Source: Oidiodendron maius Zn
Lineage: Eukaryota; Ascomycota; Leotiomycetes; Myxotrichaceae
Reading direction: 5' to 3'
Assembly (NCBI GenBank): GCA_000827325.1
Contig: KN832878.1
Span: 124,001-188,000 of the forward strand
Length of the DNA: 64,000 nt
In this document: positions 23,066-33,820 of the stretch, in pieces
Layout of the letters: every line of letters begins with the position of its first letter
Position numbering within the stretch: position 1 is the stretch's first letter
Notes under the pieces: generated by a model
What the model was told of the DNA's origin: nothing
What the model saw: the letters and a program-made list of their open reading frames with translations, nothing else
Databases searched by the model: none
Translations under genes and position numbers: made by a program

Positions 23066-24751
23066 TCATCTTTCCCAACAAAGTGCTTGAAGCAAGACTT
23101 TTGCAAGCTTCTCTGGAAGACCAGGAGGCTGACCCCATGCGCTCCAGGTAACAAAACCGTCCGGGCGGATTAACACGGCCCCCTTGCTAGAGATCCATGA
23201 GGAAGACTCCCAGGTGCCTTTTGGGCATACCAGGTCGCCAGTTGGCCCTGTAACATATGCGACTAATCCAATACCAGTCGATGATACCACTTTGGAAGCA
23301 GCCGTACGCCATTCAGCGCCATCAGCTCCAGCTATCAAGACGAAGCCCTTTCCAAGTAAATCCAGTGTAGAGAGGCGACAACCTTCGTGATGGACCCAAA
23401 TATGGGGTGCTCGTGTACCAGCTGTTCCACAGATACTAAGGAGCCATGGTATCGTCTGTAAGAGCCATCTCTGCCTCCAGATGAAAGGTGTCGTGTCTTC
23501 TGTATCAATTGCTCTGGAAGTGTACCTGTAACCATAACCTACAAGCCGCGGGAATCTGCCCAACATGGCCAACATCGATGTGAGAGATCCATTCCACAAT
23601 AATAGCCCATCTTTACCAGCTGCGGCACCAGACTCTTCTGAAACAAGTCGGCCGATTGGAAGTCGCTCATCGTCATAAGTAGTTAGTAACGCAGGCGTCG
23701 CCTGCCCATTAAGAACTGCTACCAGCTTCCAAGCCAGGTTATGCACATCCGCGATGCCAGTATTGGCGCCCTGTCCGCCCCACGGAGGCATCTGATGTGC
23801 TGCATCTCCAGCAAGAAATATACGGCCATGTTGAAATTTCTCGGCCACCCGCACGGTGGGCTCCCATGGCAGTATGCTCTTGATTTGAACGTCAATTTCA
23901 GGCATACCAAGAGCGACTTTCACCAGATCCTGGCAACGATGGGACGGGAAGTCCTCAACGTTCTCTCCTTTCCCCGGATCATAGGAGACGTGAAACACCC
24001 ATCGATTGCTATTGTTGATAGATGTGAATAGACCGCGAACTTCTGGCCTGTCGATCAAACACAAACTGAACTCACGTCCTTGTACAAGTTCCCGTAAATC
24101 AGCCTCGAATAGAATATTCAGAAGGTATCCTAGCGTGCCAGCACCACTAGTTGGAACTCCCAGAGTTTGAAGTACATGGCTGCCGGCTCCATCAGCTGCA
24201 ATCATATAGTCCGAGTGGACAGTAGACTCAGAATTAGTCGATCGATCACGCAGTGTTGCTGTAACACCATTATCGTCTTGCTTAAAGGCAACGCATTCGA
24301 TATTAAATCGGAGGTCACCTCCACGATTGCGAGCAGCTGCGAGCAAGACAGGTTCGATCATATCTTGGGTTCCTCGCGTCCCAGATGCCGGACTGAGACT
24401 TGCAAATAAAGTTTCACCAGGAAACTTTCTTGGGCCTGTCTCTTTGCGCTTTTGAGGCTCGATTACTTCGGCGAGAGTCGAGCCTGTATATATTCCCATG
24501 CTGGGAGATAGTGAAGCACCAGCTTCGCGAACAGCCTCATCGATTCCAAGCGCACGATAGAGCTCCATTGTACGTCCATTGACTCCACGAGCTCGTGGGT
24601 GTATAGAGGTGCCCACGTGGCGCTCCACCAGGAGTGACTTGATACCATGACTTGAGAGAAAGAGCGAAGCGGAGAGCCCGACGATTCCTCCCCCAACGAT
24701 CAGAACAGGAACCTGGGGCTTCGACATTATTGCCAGCACTTCCGATGACAT
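23066..24751 (-). CDS. FAD-dependent aromatic hydroxylase (PheA/TfdB type)
   Basis: Intronless flavoprotein monooxygenase of 561 residues; it hydroxylates a phenolic or polycyclic aromatic ring using NAD(P)H and O2. The GxGxxG dinucleotide fold is at residues 20-25 (LIVGGGIVGLSASL) and is followed by LLVERH and HPRARGVNGRTMEL. The DG motif is AADGAGS near 186-191, and the second FAD motif GDAAHQMPPWGGQGANTG is near 315-332. A C-terminal thioredoxin-like tail is expected and the length fits. ATG 24727 (MSKPQVP) is an equally good start that would remove a short leader. No neighbouring backbone synthase exists, so a catabolic or detoxification role is as likely as tailoring of a metabolite. Confidence 0.92.
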   Translation of the reverse strand: MSSEVLAIMSKPQVPVLIVGGGIVGLSASLFLSSHGIKSLLVERHVGTSIHPRARGVNGRTMELYRALGIDEAVREAGASLSPSMGIYTGSTLAEVIEPQKRKETGPRKFPGETLFASLSPASGTRGTQDMIEPVLLAAARNRGGDLRFNIECVAFKQDDNGVTATLRDRSTNSESTVHSDYMIAADGAGSHVLQTLGVPTSGAGTLGYLLNILFEADLRELVQGREFSLCLIDRPEVRGLFTSINNSNRWVFHVSYDPGKGENVEDFPSHRCQDLVKVALGMPEIDVQIKSILPWEPTVRVAEKFQHGRIFLAGDAAHQMPPWGGQGANTGIADVHNLAWKLVAVLNGQATPALLTTYDDERLPIGRLVSEESGAAAGKDGLLLWNGSLTSMLAMLGRFPRLVGYGYRYTSRAIDTEDTTPFIWRQRWLLQTIPWLLSICGTAGTRAPHIWVHHEGCRLSTLDLLGKGFVLIAGADGAEWRTAASKVVSSTGIGLVAYVTGPTGDLVCPKGTWESSSWISSKGAVLIRPDGFVTWSAWGQPPGLPEKLAKVLLQALCWER

Positions 24752-25658
24752 GAGAGGAGGAAATTAGAACAGACAATCTAGCAAGAACAACACTCGTTGT
24801 CAAAGAGTTTTCAGGCCTGAGAAGTGGCGGGATACTGGGGTCTGAAATTAGGCTCCAGCTAACAAAATAATTATTTGAATTCGCTATGATGAGTGATAGT
24901 CCATGCCGTTTTGCTAGCATTCCTGAAGAATGATCAAAAGCGACTTTATCTCTTTGCGCCCAACAAAAGATACCAGAATTAACGCCTAGCAGCTCATACC
25001 TGGAGAAATACGAAGGCTCGCGCCCTGCATTGGAGCGAGTGCTGGACCTTGCCACGACTGAAATGTCCGAGATAATTAAGAGCGTGCTCTAAAATGCGTA
25101 GCCAAACCTTTAGACTTTGTTTGCCATGGATACAATCTCATATGCGCTCTTTCACAATATGCCGCGGGATTCTGACCCAGCTTGCGCTTTCCCTAGTGTT
25201 CGGGAACTTAGCTTCGAATCTGCTCTCCTACTTCCCCTCCTCTTTTCTAACCCACACTCTGGTAAGATCATATACATACAGTAATAAATAAAAAAACAAT
25301 GATAGGTCATGTGGAGAGAGAGAGAAAAACTAGCCAGCTTATATACTATTCAAGCACTCTCTTTAGGCCCCCAAGTGAGAGTACGACTCAAAGATGAGCT
25401 AACATTACAGCAAAATACGCCACTCACTATAGCAATGGACAACCACTCATGTACTCGAGCCATTAAGATTATACCAATATACTGTAATATTACAAATCAC
25501 CATTGACTTTTTGCAGCGAAAGACAGCTACAGGTCAATCCATACAGTCGGTATGATAGCTCAATACGGGCGCATCAAAATCTTAAAAACTCCGCTCCCAG
25601 ACTTGGTGAAGCCAAAAACTCCTATACCCAGCCTAATTTATACATACCCAACCATCAA
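24752..25658. other. Intergenic region, no gene seen
   Basis: Upstream side of the monooxygenase and downstream side of the GH12-like gene. It contains the monooxygenase promoter. Open frames are shadows or chance. No repeat was recognised. Confidence 0.35.
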
Positions 25659-26896
25659 TTACGCTTGGACGTCTATTGAAAGCAATGGGACGGAGAAGGT
25701 GACATTGGAATTCGAGGAAAACGCCTCGGACCCGAAACTCAAATATCCTAAAAAGTCAGACTCGGCTGGGTAGTCAGCAAGATTCATCGCAGAAAGCTGA
25801 GTGATCAGAGGAGCGATGTCGCCAGTGAAGCTCTCCGTTGTTTCCGATGCCAGCCATGTCAGCACATTCTGTTGCAGACTGTTCTGGCCGGAGAAGAGGT
25901 TGCTGCGGGGATACGTCAGCAGTCAAACACGGATACGAGACAGGAACGAAACCTACAACGTAGTTCCATTCAGAACTTGAGTTGAGACAACGCCCTTGTC
26001 TTGCCCAATAGGCTGAGCCGCGGCCCCAAAGTCTGCGAACCATACCATGACCTCGTATTTGGCTTTAGTGCTGTTCTCCGCATTGTTCTGGTCACTGTCT
26101 ATGAACATGTCAATGGCGACATTACCGTTGAGGAGGTTCTGAGACAGCGCCTGGGCGTCCGTTGATGCCGCAGCCTCGTCGCCCACTCCGTACGTCCAAT
26201 GCACGATGATGTTGACATGCTCTAGGGCCTGGAGCGCGACCGGTAAGACATCACTCTCAAGCTTGATGTTGGGGAACGCGTGGACGGGTTGGCTCTCTGG
26301 GCCTTGCGGGTACTGCCATGTGACGGAAAACTCGGGAGCTGTGGTGTTGGTGGGGTAAGTGTGGTTGTTGAATGTGGTGACCTTTGTCAGGCATGCAAAT
26401 TAGCAAAATGTTCTTTGACAAGAGGACCGTGGAATGAAATGAAATGTTAGGCGTACATTCAGACATAATGCACCTGGTTGACCCTCTGTCCAGCCCCACT
26501 GGTTAGGATTCACTGTTGCGCGGATGATCAGTCATTATCCCGGAAATGACAGGAGGAATGTGGTTATCTGCAAAAAGGCAGCAAGAACTGCTGAGTGTGC
26601 TGAATATTATGCTGAGCCCACTTACATGTATATTCCACTCCTTTTGATTGTGGCTCAATGCCGTAGAACTGCTGGCAGTATTGCGAAATCGTGATGCCAT
26701 TGTTGCCGCCGCTTACGATGCCGCCGCCGCCGCCGCTTGGGCCACCACCTCCTGCTCCTTCACCATCACCACCTCCAGCGAACAAAGGTGCCTGCCCAGT
26801 CGCCTGCCGATGCGATTCGATGCCCATCAGGACCCCAACCGTGGCCCCGATAGGGATGGCCAGGAGGCCGACGTTGACGATCCACCGCAACACCAT
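25659..26896 (-). CDS. Membrane-anchored GH12-like beta-glucanase
   Basis: Predicted cell-surface glycoside hydrolase, 331 residues. Exons: 26896-26626, 26512-26457, 26381-25957, 25902-25659. Residues 1-28 form a signal anchor (MVLRWIVNVGLLAIPIG...). A Gly-rich spacer (about residues 38-62) follows, then the GH12 fold: EYTLNPNQWGW, GALCLNVTTFNN, EFSVTWQYP, HWTYG, AIDMFID, KYEVMVWFADFG and TTFNLFSGQN, ending FLGYLSFGSEAF. Candidate catalytic glutamates are Glu219 (YEVMVW) and Glu310 (FGSEAF), both at the expected places. The open frame extends to 26962 but only with a TTG codon, so I chose the first ATG. GH12 includes enzymes cutting beta-1,4 and mixed-linkage glucans. It diverges from the GT2 synthase, which suggests a shared pathway. 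Confidence 0.82.
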
Positions 26897-27637
26897 GAAG
26901 ATAAGTTGGAGGGCCGGGGGGATCGGATCTGTTGTTCTGCTCTCCGAGCGTAAGCGTGTCAAAGGTCAAAGACTTCAGAACTTTTTTTTCGAGGAGAGAG
27001 GGCCTGAAAGCGAACAAAAGGAGGTGGGCTCGTATCTAGAATCGATTACCCCTTGCTTATCGAAGTATCTTCCTTGCGCAGTCACGCTGCAGAGATAAGC
27101 AGGCGCCACCGACGAAAGCAACGTTCCTGCACATGCTGGGAAAACCGCGTCGTACAAGGCAAACGAGGTGAGTGGAGATACGATCTACTATTGAATTGGG
27201 GCCACAGCGGTGCTCCGAAGAAGAAAGTAAAAAAAAAAAACCAAGACCCAAAATAGAGCTGCATGCCCAGTGGCAAATAATACGAAACCAATGGCGGATG
27301 ATAACGGAAGTGTACCTGAGTCTAAGACCTGTTTTACTTTCTTATCGTGGGCCTCCAGCCAGGCTTAGCCAAGGTCTCGACCCCATCGAGTGGGCCCGGT
27401 CGGAGAGGGAGCCTGCATTATCAGTTTCTATGGCTACTACCGGATGGAATGGGGGTCCCTTTTGAACCCTGGACTCGTGTACTCCCGGTTCTAAGCCATG
27501 GGATCTCGTCATCATTCATCATTCACCATTCCTCTCCTTTCGTTCATGGCAGTGACTGCTCTTTTCATATTTCCTTCCCTCGTTCCAGAACTCTGTTTGC
27601 ACGCGTAGGCCTCACGTCAGCGCGGCCGGTAATCACG
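26897..27637. promoter_or_regulatory. Bidirectional promoter between GH12-like and GT2 genes
   Basis: About 740 bp separates two divergent start codons, so both genes probably share regulation. It includes a 12-nt A run at about 27229-27240 and pyrimidine-rich leader DNA before 27600. No specific operator was recognised. Confidence 0.5.
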
Positions 27638-30010
27638 ATGGACGGGCACCACGGGTATGGTGAGGAGATGGTCGAAATCGAACCCATTCGACTCCACGAT
27701 CACACAAACCCCCTCGACTCACCAGTACCGCTTTCTCCAAACGCTGCAAGACCGATGAAGTCTATCCCAATTCTCTCGGATCCCAATGCCTCCTCAGTAT
27801 GGCTGCCGTCGGTATATCGGAGGTCCGGCGTAGAATCCCTCTCGAGTACACCGGCGGAGTCTCGCTCGGCCACGCCGTCGTTGGTAGGCGCCGCTCCTAA
27901 CTTTGGCCTCACCGTGTGTACCTAGCTAACGAGTCTAATTTATTTGTTAAATTAACAGTATCAAACTTATCACGGTTACCACACTTCACAGAGTCATCAG
28001 AGTCTTGCAGCTCTCGTGAGTACCCCGCCATCACCGACTCTCTCGAGGGAGTGGGTTCAGCCCGGGTCCATAGCACGCTTGCACAATCGAGACGATGCCG
28101 ACATCTGGAAAGGCTGGAGGAGATGGATCTTTCGCCTCGTCCCCTTCCTAACATTTACCAACACCGCGCTGTACTTGACCTATCTTGGCCTGCGCATTGC
28201 GTGCGTGATTCTAGCCCAAAAGGCGCAAGGTATTACGTTTCCAGGAGCATGGATATTCATTGCCATTGAGATCATAGTCGCAATTCCTTCTCAGATGCAT
28301 AACTTCTGGACAATGTGGGCGTTGAAGAAGAGAACGAGGCCCAAGCTGAGGCTGATTGGAAATGAAGTTCCCACGGTGGATGTTTTCGTCACCAGTTGTG
28401 GGGAAGACGACGAGGTCGTCTTGGACACTGTCCGTGCTGTATGCGAGCAAGATTATCCACGCGACAGATTCAGGGTGATCTTGCTAGATGATGGCAAGTC
28501 GGAACGACTAGAGCTTGCCATCGGCAATCTTGCAATGGTTTATCCTAATGTTTTCTATATGGCACGTACAAAAATACCTGGCGTGCCTCATCATTTTAAG
28601 TCTGGCAATCTTAATTATGGCCTTGACCAAGTCCACAATCTACCTGGGGGTGCTGGACAGTTTATGGCCGCCTTGGATGCTGACATGGTAATTATACTCA
28701 TTCCGATGCTTGCTTGCATGGTGCCTACCACTCAATCTCCTGCTGACCCCTTGTAGATCCCCGAACAAGAATGGTTACGCGCTGTCCTTCCTCACCTGCT
28801 TGCAGACCCTAAGATGGCACTTGCATGCCCTCCTCAGCTCTTTTACAACACTCCACCTTCAGATCCTCTGGCACAGAGCTTGGATTTCTTCGTGCACGTA
28901 ATTGAGCCTATCAAAGATGCTCTTGGGGTGGCTTGGTGTACTGGATCTGGTTATATTGTGCGACGTGAAGCTCTTGACGAGATCGGTAACTTTCCTCTTG
29001 GGTCTCTCGCAGAAGATGTGGCAACCTCAACCCTTATGCTCGGGAAAGGTTGGAAGACAGCATACGTTCATGAACCTCTCCAATTTGGGACTGTTCCTGA
29101 AGATTACGGCGGCCATCTTAAGCAGCGTACCCGATGGGCAATTGGAACAGTTGATACGGCTTTCAAGATGAATTTCTGTCTGTGGGGCGACAGTGTTCGA
29201 CAGATGACTACTGCCCAGCGCTTCTCCGGGTTCCTTTACGCTACATTGAGCTTGTACACTATCCTACTTACGGCTTCTCTCTTTGCTATTCCCATAATTC
29301 TGGTGTGGGGTAAACCGCTCGTTGCGTTTGCAAACTATGAGCAGCTACGATGGCTCATTCGAGCTTGCTTCGCGGCAACGATATCCAACCGGCTTTGTGA
29401 GTTCGCTCTTTTCATTCCAGCTGGCTACCATACTGGGCAACGAGGCTCTCGATACCAGCTCTGGATGTCTCCGTACATTGCCTTATGCATTGTCCGCGCA
29501 TTTCTGTTACCGAAGTGGCTAGGAGGGCAGGCTCAGGCTTTTAAGCCGACCGGCTCTCTTCACTCCGCGCTGAACGAGCGGGACCTGAAGACAAGAAAGA
29601 ATATGTTCCGCCGTCTATGGGCAGTGCTTTTCAACTACATGGCCGTGTTTCACCTGTCCTTTGTCTACTTGACGCTTGTTGCGGTGGTTCTCACCTCCTA
29701 TCGATGCTTTTTCTGGGAGTCGACCGCCAATGGGATCATCATGTGCCTGCTAACGCACGCTTTCTGGCCGCCTTTGACATTTCTCTTTATCTGCAGCTCT
29801 CTCTGGACGCCAGTCTCTTACGCAATTGACCCCCCTGCAATGCCAGACCGAGAAGACTTATTAAAGAGAGATCCTAAGACTGGAGTCGCTCATCCGACTC
29901 GAGAAAGTAAGAAGATCGCATTTGGCGGCCAGGCTATCTGGTTTGAGCTCGAGTACACTGTTGCGACAGCATTCACCGCGCTGGTTTTTGTGTACTCTTT
30001 TATTTTCTAG
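27638..30010 (+). CDS. Cellulose-synthase-like GT2 (Tft1-type mixed-linkage glucan synthase)
   Basis: Processive plasma-membrane beta-glucan synthase, 741 residues. Exons: 27638-27913, 27992-28687, 28757-30010. A disordered leader of about 130 residues precedes two helices (FTNTALYLTYLGLRIACVIL, then AWIFIAIEIIVAI). The catalytic domain has DVFVTSCGEDD, LLDDGKS, ALDADM (Asp321 and Asp323), the ED pair at 410-411 (SLAEDVATS) and QRTRW at 447-451. These complete the D, DxD, D, QxxRW set of processive GT2 enzymes. About six further helices follow. The family includes Aspergillus fumigatus Tft1, which makes beta-1,3/1,4 mixed-linkage glucan; that product is inferred here. A 45-nt stretch (28016-28060) with consensus splice ends is in frame and may be an optional intron, giving 726 residues. 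Confidence 0.9.
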
Positions 30011-31915
30011 ACGCTAATGATAATCGAGAAAAGCTCTGGTGTAAGGACCTTGGGACTTGGGATTGGATGGGTATAATTGGCTGGCCTTGGGTGTATTACA
30101 GAGACATTGAAAGCAGGATTCCTGGTGAGCATTTAGAATATACGGGGCAGCGTCTATCACGAGCAAGATGATACGCAGGGGATACGGTAATAATGGTAGA
30201 TAGCTATGGTAAACGCGGAGTATATGCGTTCATTATGTTTATAAAGCACAGGCACCAATGTATATTATTAACGCTTCGTTTGCTATCTCGGACCTAATCC
30301 CCTGGCCAAGTGGATAGAGAGTTTGCGTAAAGTGATGTTGAATTTGAGCCCCATTAAAGTTTATTGGCCGTGGCTGATCGTGCCAAAAGATGTTACTCAA
30401 TATGGAATTATAATTCGTTTATATTTCGGCTGCCCAGTTAAAATCTCCCTGACACAATGTCACGGTCTTGAGGCGCAAATTTATAGTTCTCTGGAGGGTT
30501 TCCTGGCAAACTAGACTACCGAGAGTGGGTTTAACTCTTAATTTCAGACTAATCTCCTTCAATTTTACTCAAAAATCATTAAGAACTCTTACAGTTGCTT
30601 TATTCTGTTCCAGCGGATCTTTAATGACAGATGTAATTAGAGAACAACAGTGGTTCGCAGGCACCGTGGTGTTTTGATGGTATGCCTACTCCGCCCACGC
30701 CTTTAAAGCATTCGCATTTTAACTACGAAATCCAAATCCAGTGTTCCGTACACAGAAGGGAAGGCAATGGCTGTGGTTTAACTGAAATTTCAGGGAAGTA
30801 TTGATGATATGTCGAAGTATTGGCCATGGTTATTGGATTGTTGAATCTAAGAACATTCTAATGCGTTAGCATGTGGTGTATATTCGGGATACATACCTAA
30901 GCTATTGTTACTACCTTCCAATGATATTTCACATTCATCCTGATGGTGGGAAAGTGCGTATTGTGGCCTCAGGCACCCTCTAGGCGAGGTCCATGTACAT
31001 AGATCTCCCACGCCTTCCTTTCCCTTAGCTCAGCAGCTTCTCAAAGGGATACATCATCAATGCATAGTTTCAGTCGAGTCCATCGATTCTGTTCAGTGCG
31101 GTTCCCCTTATAGTGCGGGTGCGGAGAAGCTTGGGTTGTTTATATTAGCCGGCTCGCCTTAAAATAATAACCACATGGCGTGTTGGATTCTGATGTATAC
31201 GACTGATTGGTGTAGATGCGTTACTTCATGGCCCACACTACTGCAGTCCCATGTACCGAACATTGTTCTTATCATCCGCACTGCAGAGAGCAGACAGTGG
31301 AGCTGCTTGATTCCGGTTGCATCGATTGAAGCAGAGGTTCCCCGGTGCTCTGTATCCATGAGAAAGCCCAAATTGGTAGCCATCTACGCACTTATTGAGC
31401 TCATATTCTTTAAAGAAGAAAAATATATACTCTCGAATATTCATGTACTTCGTTCTCCTTAAGGGTTGCCTCTTTCAAGCTTTAACATATCGGAAATATT
31501 CCCAGTTTCCTCTCACATTTGCGTTTCACTATATTCGAGCTGTGTCTATTGAATTCTGTATCCCCAAACAGACCTATTGCTATGTTGAGTCTATAACACG
31601 CTAATAATATACAGAGTCGTATATGTTCTATTGTAGGTCACATAATATTACAAATTTAAACCCATTGCTGGCGTGCGGTGCTCTATGCAATAAGATCTGT
31701 GGCTAACCAGCCTTGAAAGCCTTTATATTTGGTCTCAACGCCTGACAACAATCACTAGATACTCAGGTATAGCCGATGTCTTCACCAGGAAGGAGAGCTT
31801 TCAGAGTTGGTGTCCCGCCAAACCACTCCGGGTAACTTTACCGAGCCCCTGAGGTAAATGAAGAACAGTACTACCCTGGAGAACAAGAGCAGCTGCGTGC
31901 CTGGGAGCGATGTTA
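30011..31915. other. Long gene-free stretch
   Basis: About 1.9 kb after the GT2 gene. It is AT-rich with only short, motif-free open frames on both strands. No tRNA or other RNA gene was recognised. It ends at a solo LTR, so part of it may be decayed mobile DNA. Confidence 0.35.
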
Positions 31916-31920
31916 AATCG

Positions 31921-32189
31921 TCTTGAGGGGAGAAGTCACGGTACGCAGGTCGTAGTCCGGAATTAAGGTGAAACACAAAGTTATATCGACTATTGGGTGA
32001 TGCAGAGACAGTTAAAGTAAGAAGAAGGTTTGTGCAGGAGAGCTAGAGCCCTTATGCTTGATACCACGCATTTAATTGGGTTACTGACTAGGCTCCCACG
32101 TAGTTCCATTACAGGCACTAGCGGGCAGCCTAGCAGACAACTATATCGCACGTGTAGTATGTGCTTGAAGCCTTAGGACTCAGTCAATA
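31921..32189 (-). repeat. Solo LTR, copy A (fossil)
   Basis: 269 bp on the minus strand, related along its whole length to the segment at 45331-45585. Shared landmarks include AAGGCTTCAAGC, CGATATAG, TAGGCTGCCC, a promoter-like GCATAA...GGCTCTAG and GTCTCTGCATCAC. It is flanked by 5-bp near-identical repeats (aatcg at 31916-31920, aattg at 32190-32194), as expected for a target-site duplication. No internal coding region adjoins it, so recombination between two LTRs probably removed the element. It looks old and worn. Confidence 0.7.
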
Positions 32190-32194
32190 AATTG

Positions 32195-32340
32195 TATAGA
32201 GAATCATAAATAGCACTTACATTCTGCTGAATAATTTGTTAACTTTAGTTGCAGCGCAAGGAGTTGTCTTGAAGATGTAAATTACTCTAGTACCAGGCAT
32301 CCAGGGCATTCTCACTCTTGCTAGTAGTCGGTATTAGCTC
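32195..32340. other. Short spacer downstream of the bZIP gene
   Basis: AT-rich spacer between the solo LTR and the bZIP stop codon. It probably holds the polyadenylation region of that gene. Confidence 0.3.
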
Positions 32341-33347
32341 CTATAGTATTTCCACTAATCTTGGCTCATCTCGCCTCTGCCGCCAGTAATTTGTGGCTTG
32401 CAGAAGACCGGAACAACCCTTGAGCACAGTTGACCACTTTTCCCACAGCGGTTCGGCAACTTCCCAGCTGTGCGGATCCCATGGCTCGCCCCAACTAATC
32501 AAGCCAGTATGACCTCCAAGCTCCGATGTCAAGTTCTCTCCTGCAAAGTCTGCACAGAGCTCATCTTCGTCAATGGTATCTCCCAGTTCTATGAGACGGT
32601 CCCTCAATGATGGGAATGGGAAAAGATCTATATAAGGATGATGCGGAATGGATCTCTGCACTGCAGTAGGACGAAGTGAAGGTGGTAATGACCGACTAAA
32701 TTTAGTTATTTCCGTGTCGGTTGAGGTAAAAGGGGAGAGAATATCGGAGTGCATCAGTCGTGGGTCGATACCAATGGCCCAGGAGTTTACAGCAACGGCC
32801 CGATATATGTTATACCTGATCAGTGAGATGAGATGATCAGATAAGATGGGTACAGGCTCATAGAGATCAAAAGTAATTGTTTTCGTTGCGACTTTTACTA
32901 TAAATGTGCCGGGTATTTGCTCGTGGGGATTGCATGTGATCATGTTATTGCCTCGAGACCCTTCAGGGGTATGAAGAAACCATGGCTTGTCTTGTGTAAT
33001 TTCTGACCCCGCCTCTGATGGAGGTAAAGTTAGAGGGCTATTGTCCAGATGACTGTGGAGTGTATTCATATCAGAAGTACAGCCAGCAACATCCTGACGT
33101 ACAGGATTGCGGCGCCTCCTCATACTCAAGGGTGTGTTTCTTTCGGGGGCATGGCTAGCTTCCTCGGTCTTCCTTCCAAGCACTTTCCGCCGTCCTGCAA
33201 CTCAGTCAGCGGAGCCCATATTAATGAGGGCATCTACTAACTGTAAGCTCTCTGATTCAGGCGGTTCTGTCGCTGCTTTCGGGTTGACCAATCCGATATG
33301 CCCGCCCAGTCATCTTTGGGACATTTTGCTTCCGCGAGATGCGCCAT
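32341..33347 (-). CDS. bZIP-type transcription factor with DUF3425 domain
   Basis: Putative nuclear regulator, 319 residues. Exons: 33347-33242 and 33194-32341. The leader CPKDDWAGISDWSTRKQ leads into the basic region RQNRLNQRAY|RRRKVLGRK, which the intron splits exactly in the middle. No clear leucine heptad follows, as is usual in this group. The C-terminal half carries DUF3425 marks: DHLISLIRYNIYRAV, SWAIGIDPR, SLPPSLRPTAVQRSIPHHPYIDLFPFPSLRDRLI, ISWGEPWDPHSWEVAEPLWEKW. The WGEPWDP...WE box near the end is diagnostic. Targets are unknown. A 41-bp tandem repeat lies about 230 bp upstream of the ATG. Confidence 0.88.
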
Positions 33348-33572
33348 CGGAGTGAGGCATATAGGCTGATATTTACTATCCATGATAAGAGAATGGGCCA
33401 GAAATGACAACGGAGATATCTTGATGCACGGAGGCGTTTTGATGTAACTGGCTTACCCTGGAAATTTTGAGGTCGAAGTCCGCGTTGCAAGTCCCTGTTA
33501 TATCCGAAACTAATGCAGTCGAATCTAAAATATCCCTATTACCGTAAGTCATCGTTTAAATTGGACACTAAT

Positions 33573-33654
33573 GCAACTGGCTTATACGCTCTGCCTGTTG
33601 TGGCCAGACTAAGGCAACTGGCTTACACGCTATACCTGTTGTGGCCAGACAAAA
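33573..33654. repeat. 41-bp tandem direct repeat (two units)
   Basis: Units 33573-33613 and 33614-33654 both start GCAACTGGCTTA and both contain CCTGTTGTGGCCAGAC, with only a few differences. A partial related string (TAACTGGCTTACC) occurs near 33443. It sits between the divergent bZIP and SDR genes, so it could duplicate a regulatory site. Confidence 0.8.
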
Positions 33655-33820
33655 GATGCCCAATGATGATGGTCATGACGACCACAAAGTGAGATTGACA
33701 ACTTCCAGAGGAGAAATGGTTGTCCGCAGATGACTATAAGAGAAGTCTTCGTCTCAGTCGTGTATCGTCCTAAATAATAGCAATCACCTTATTTTTTTTA
33801 TAGCTTGGAGAGTTCGAACT

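Noticed and set aside
26691-27098. 135-codon plus-strand frame opposite the GH12-like gene
   Set aside because: Its Pro-rich start is the antisense of the Gly-rich spacer of the real gene.
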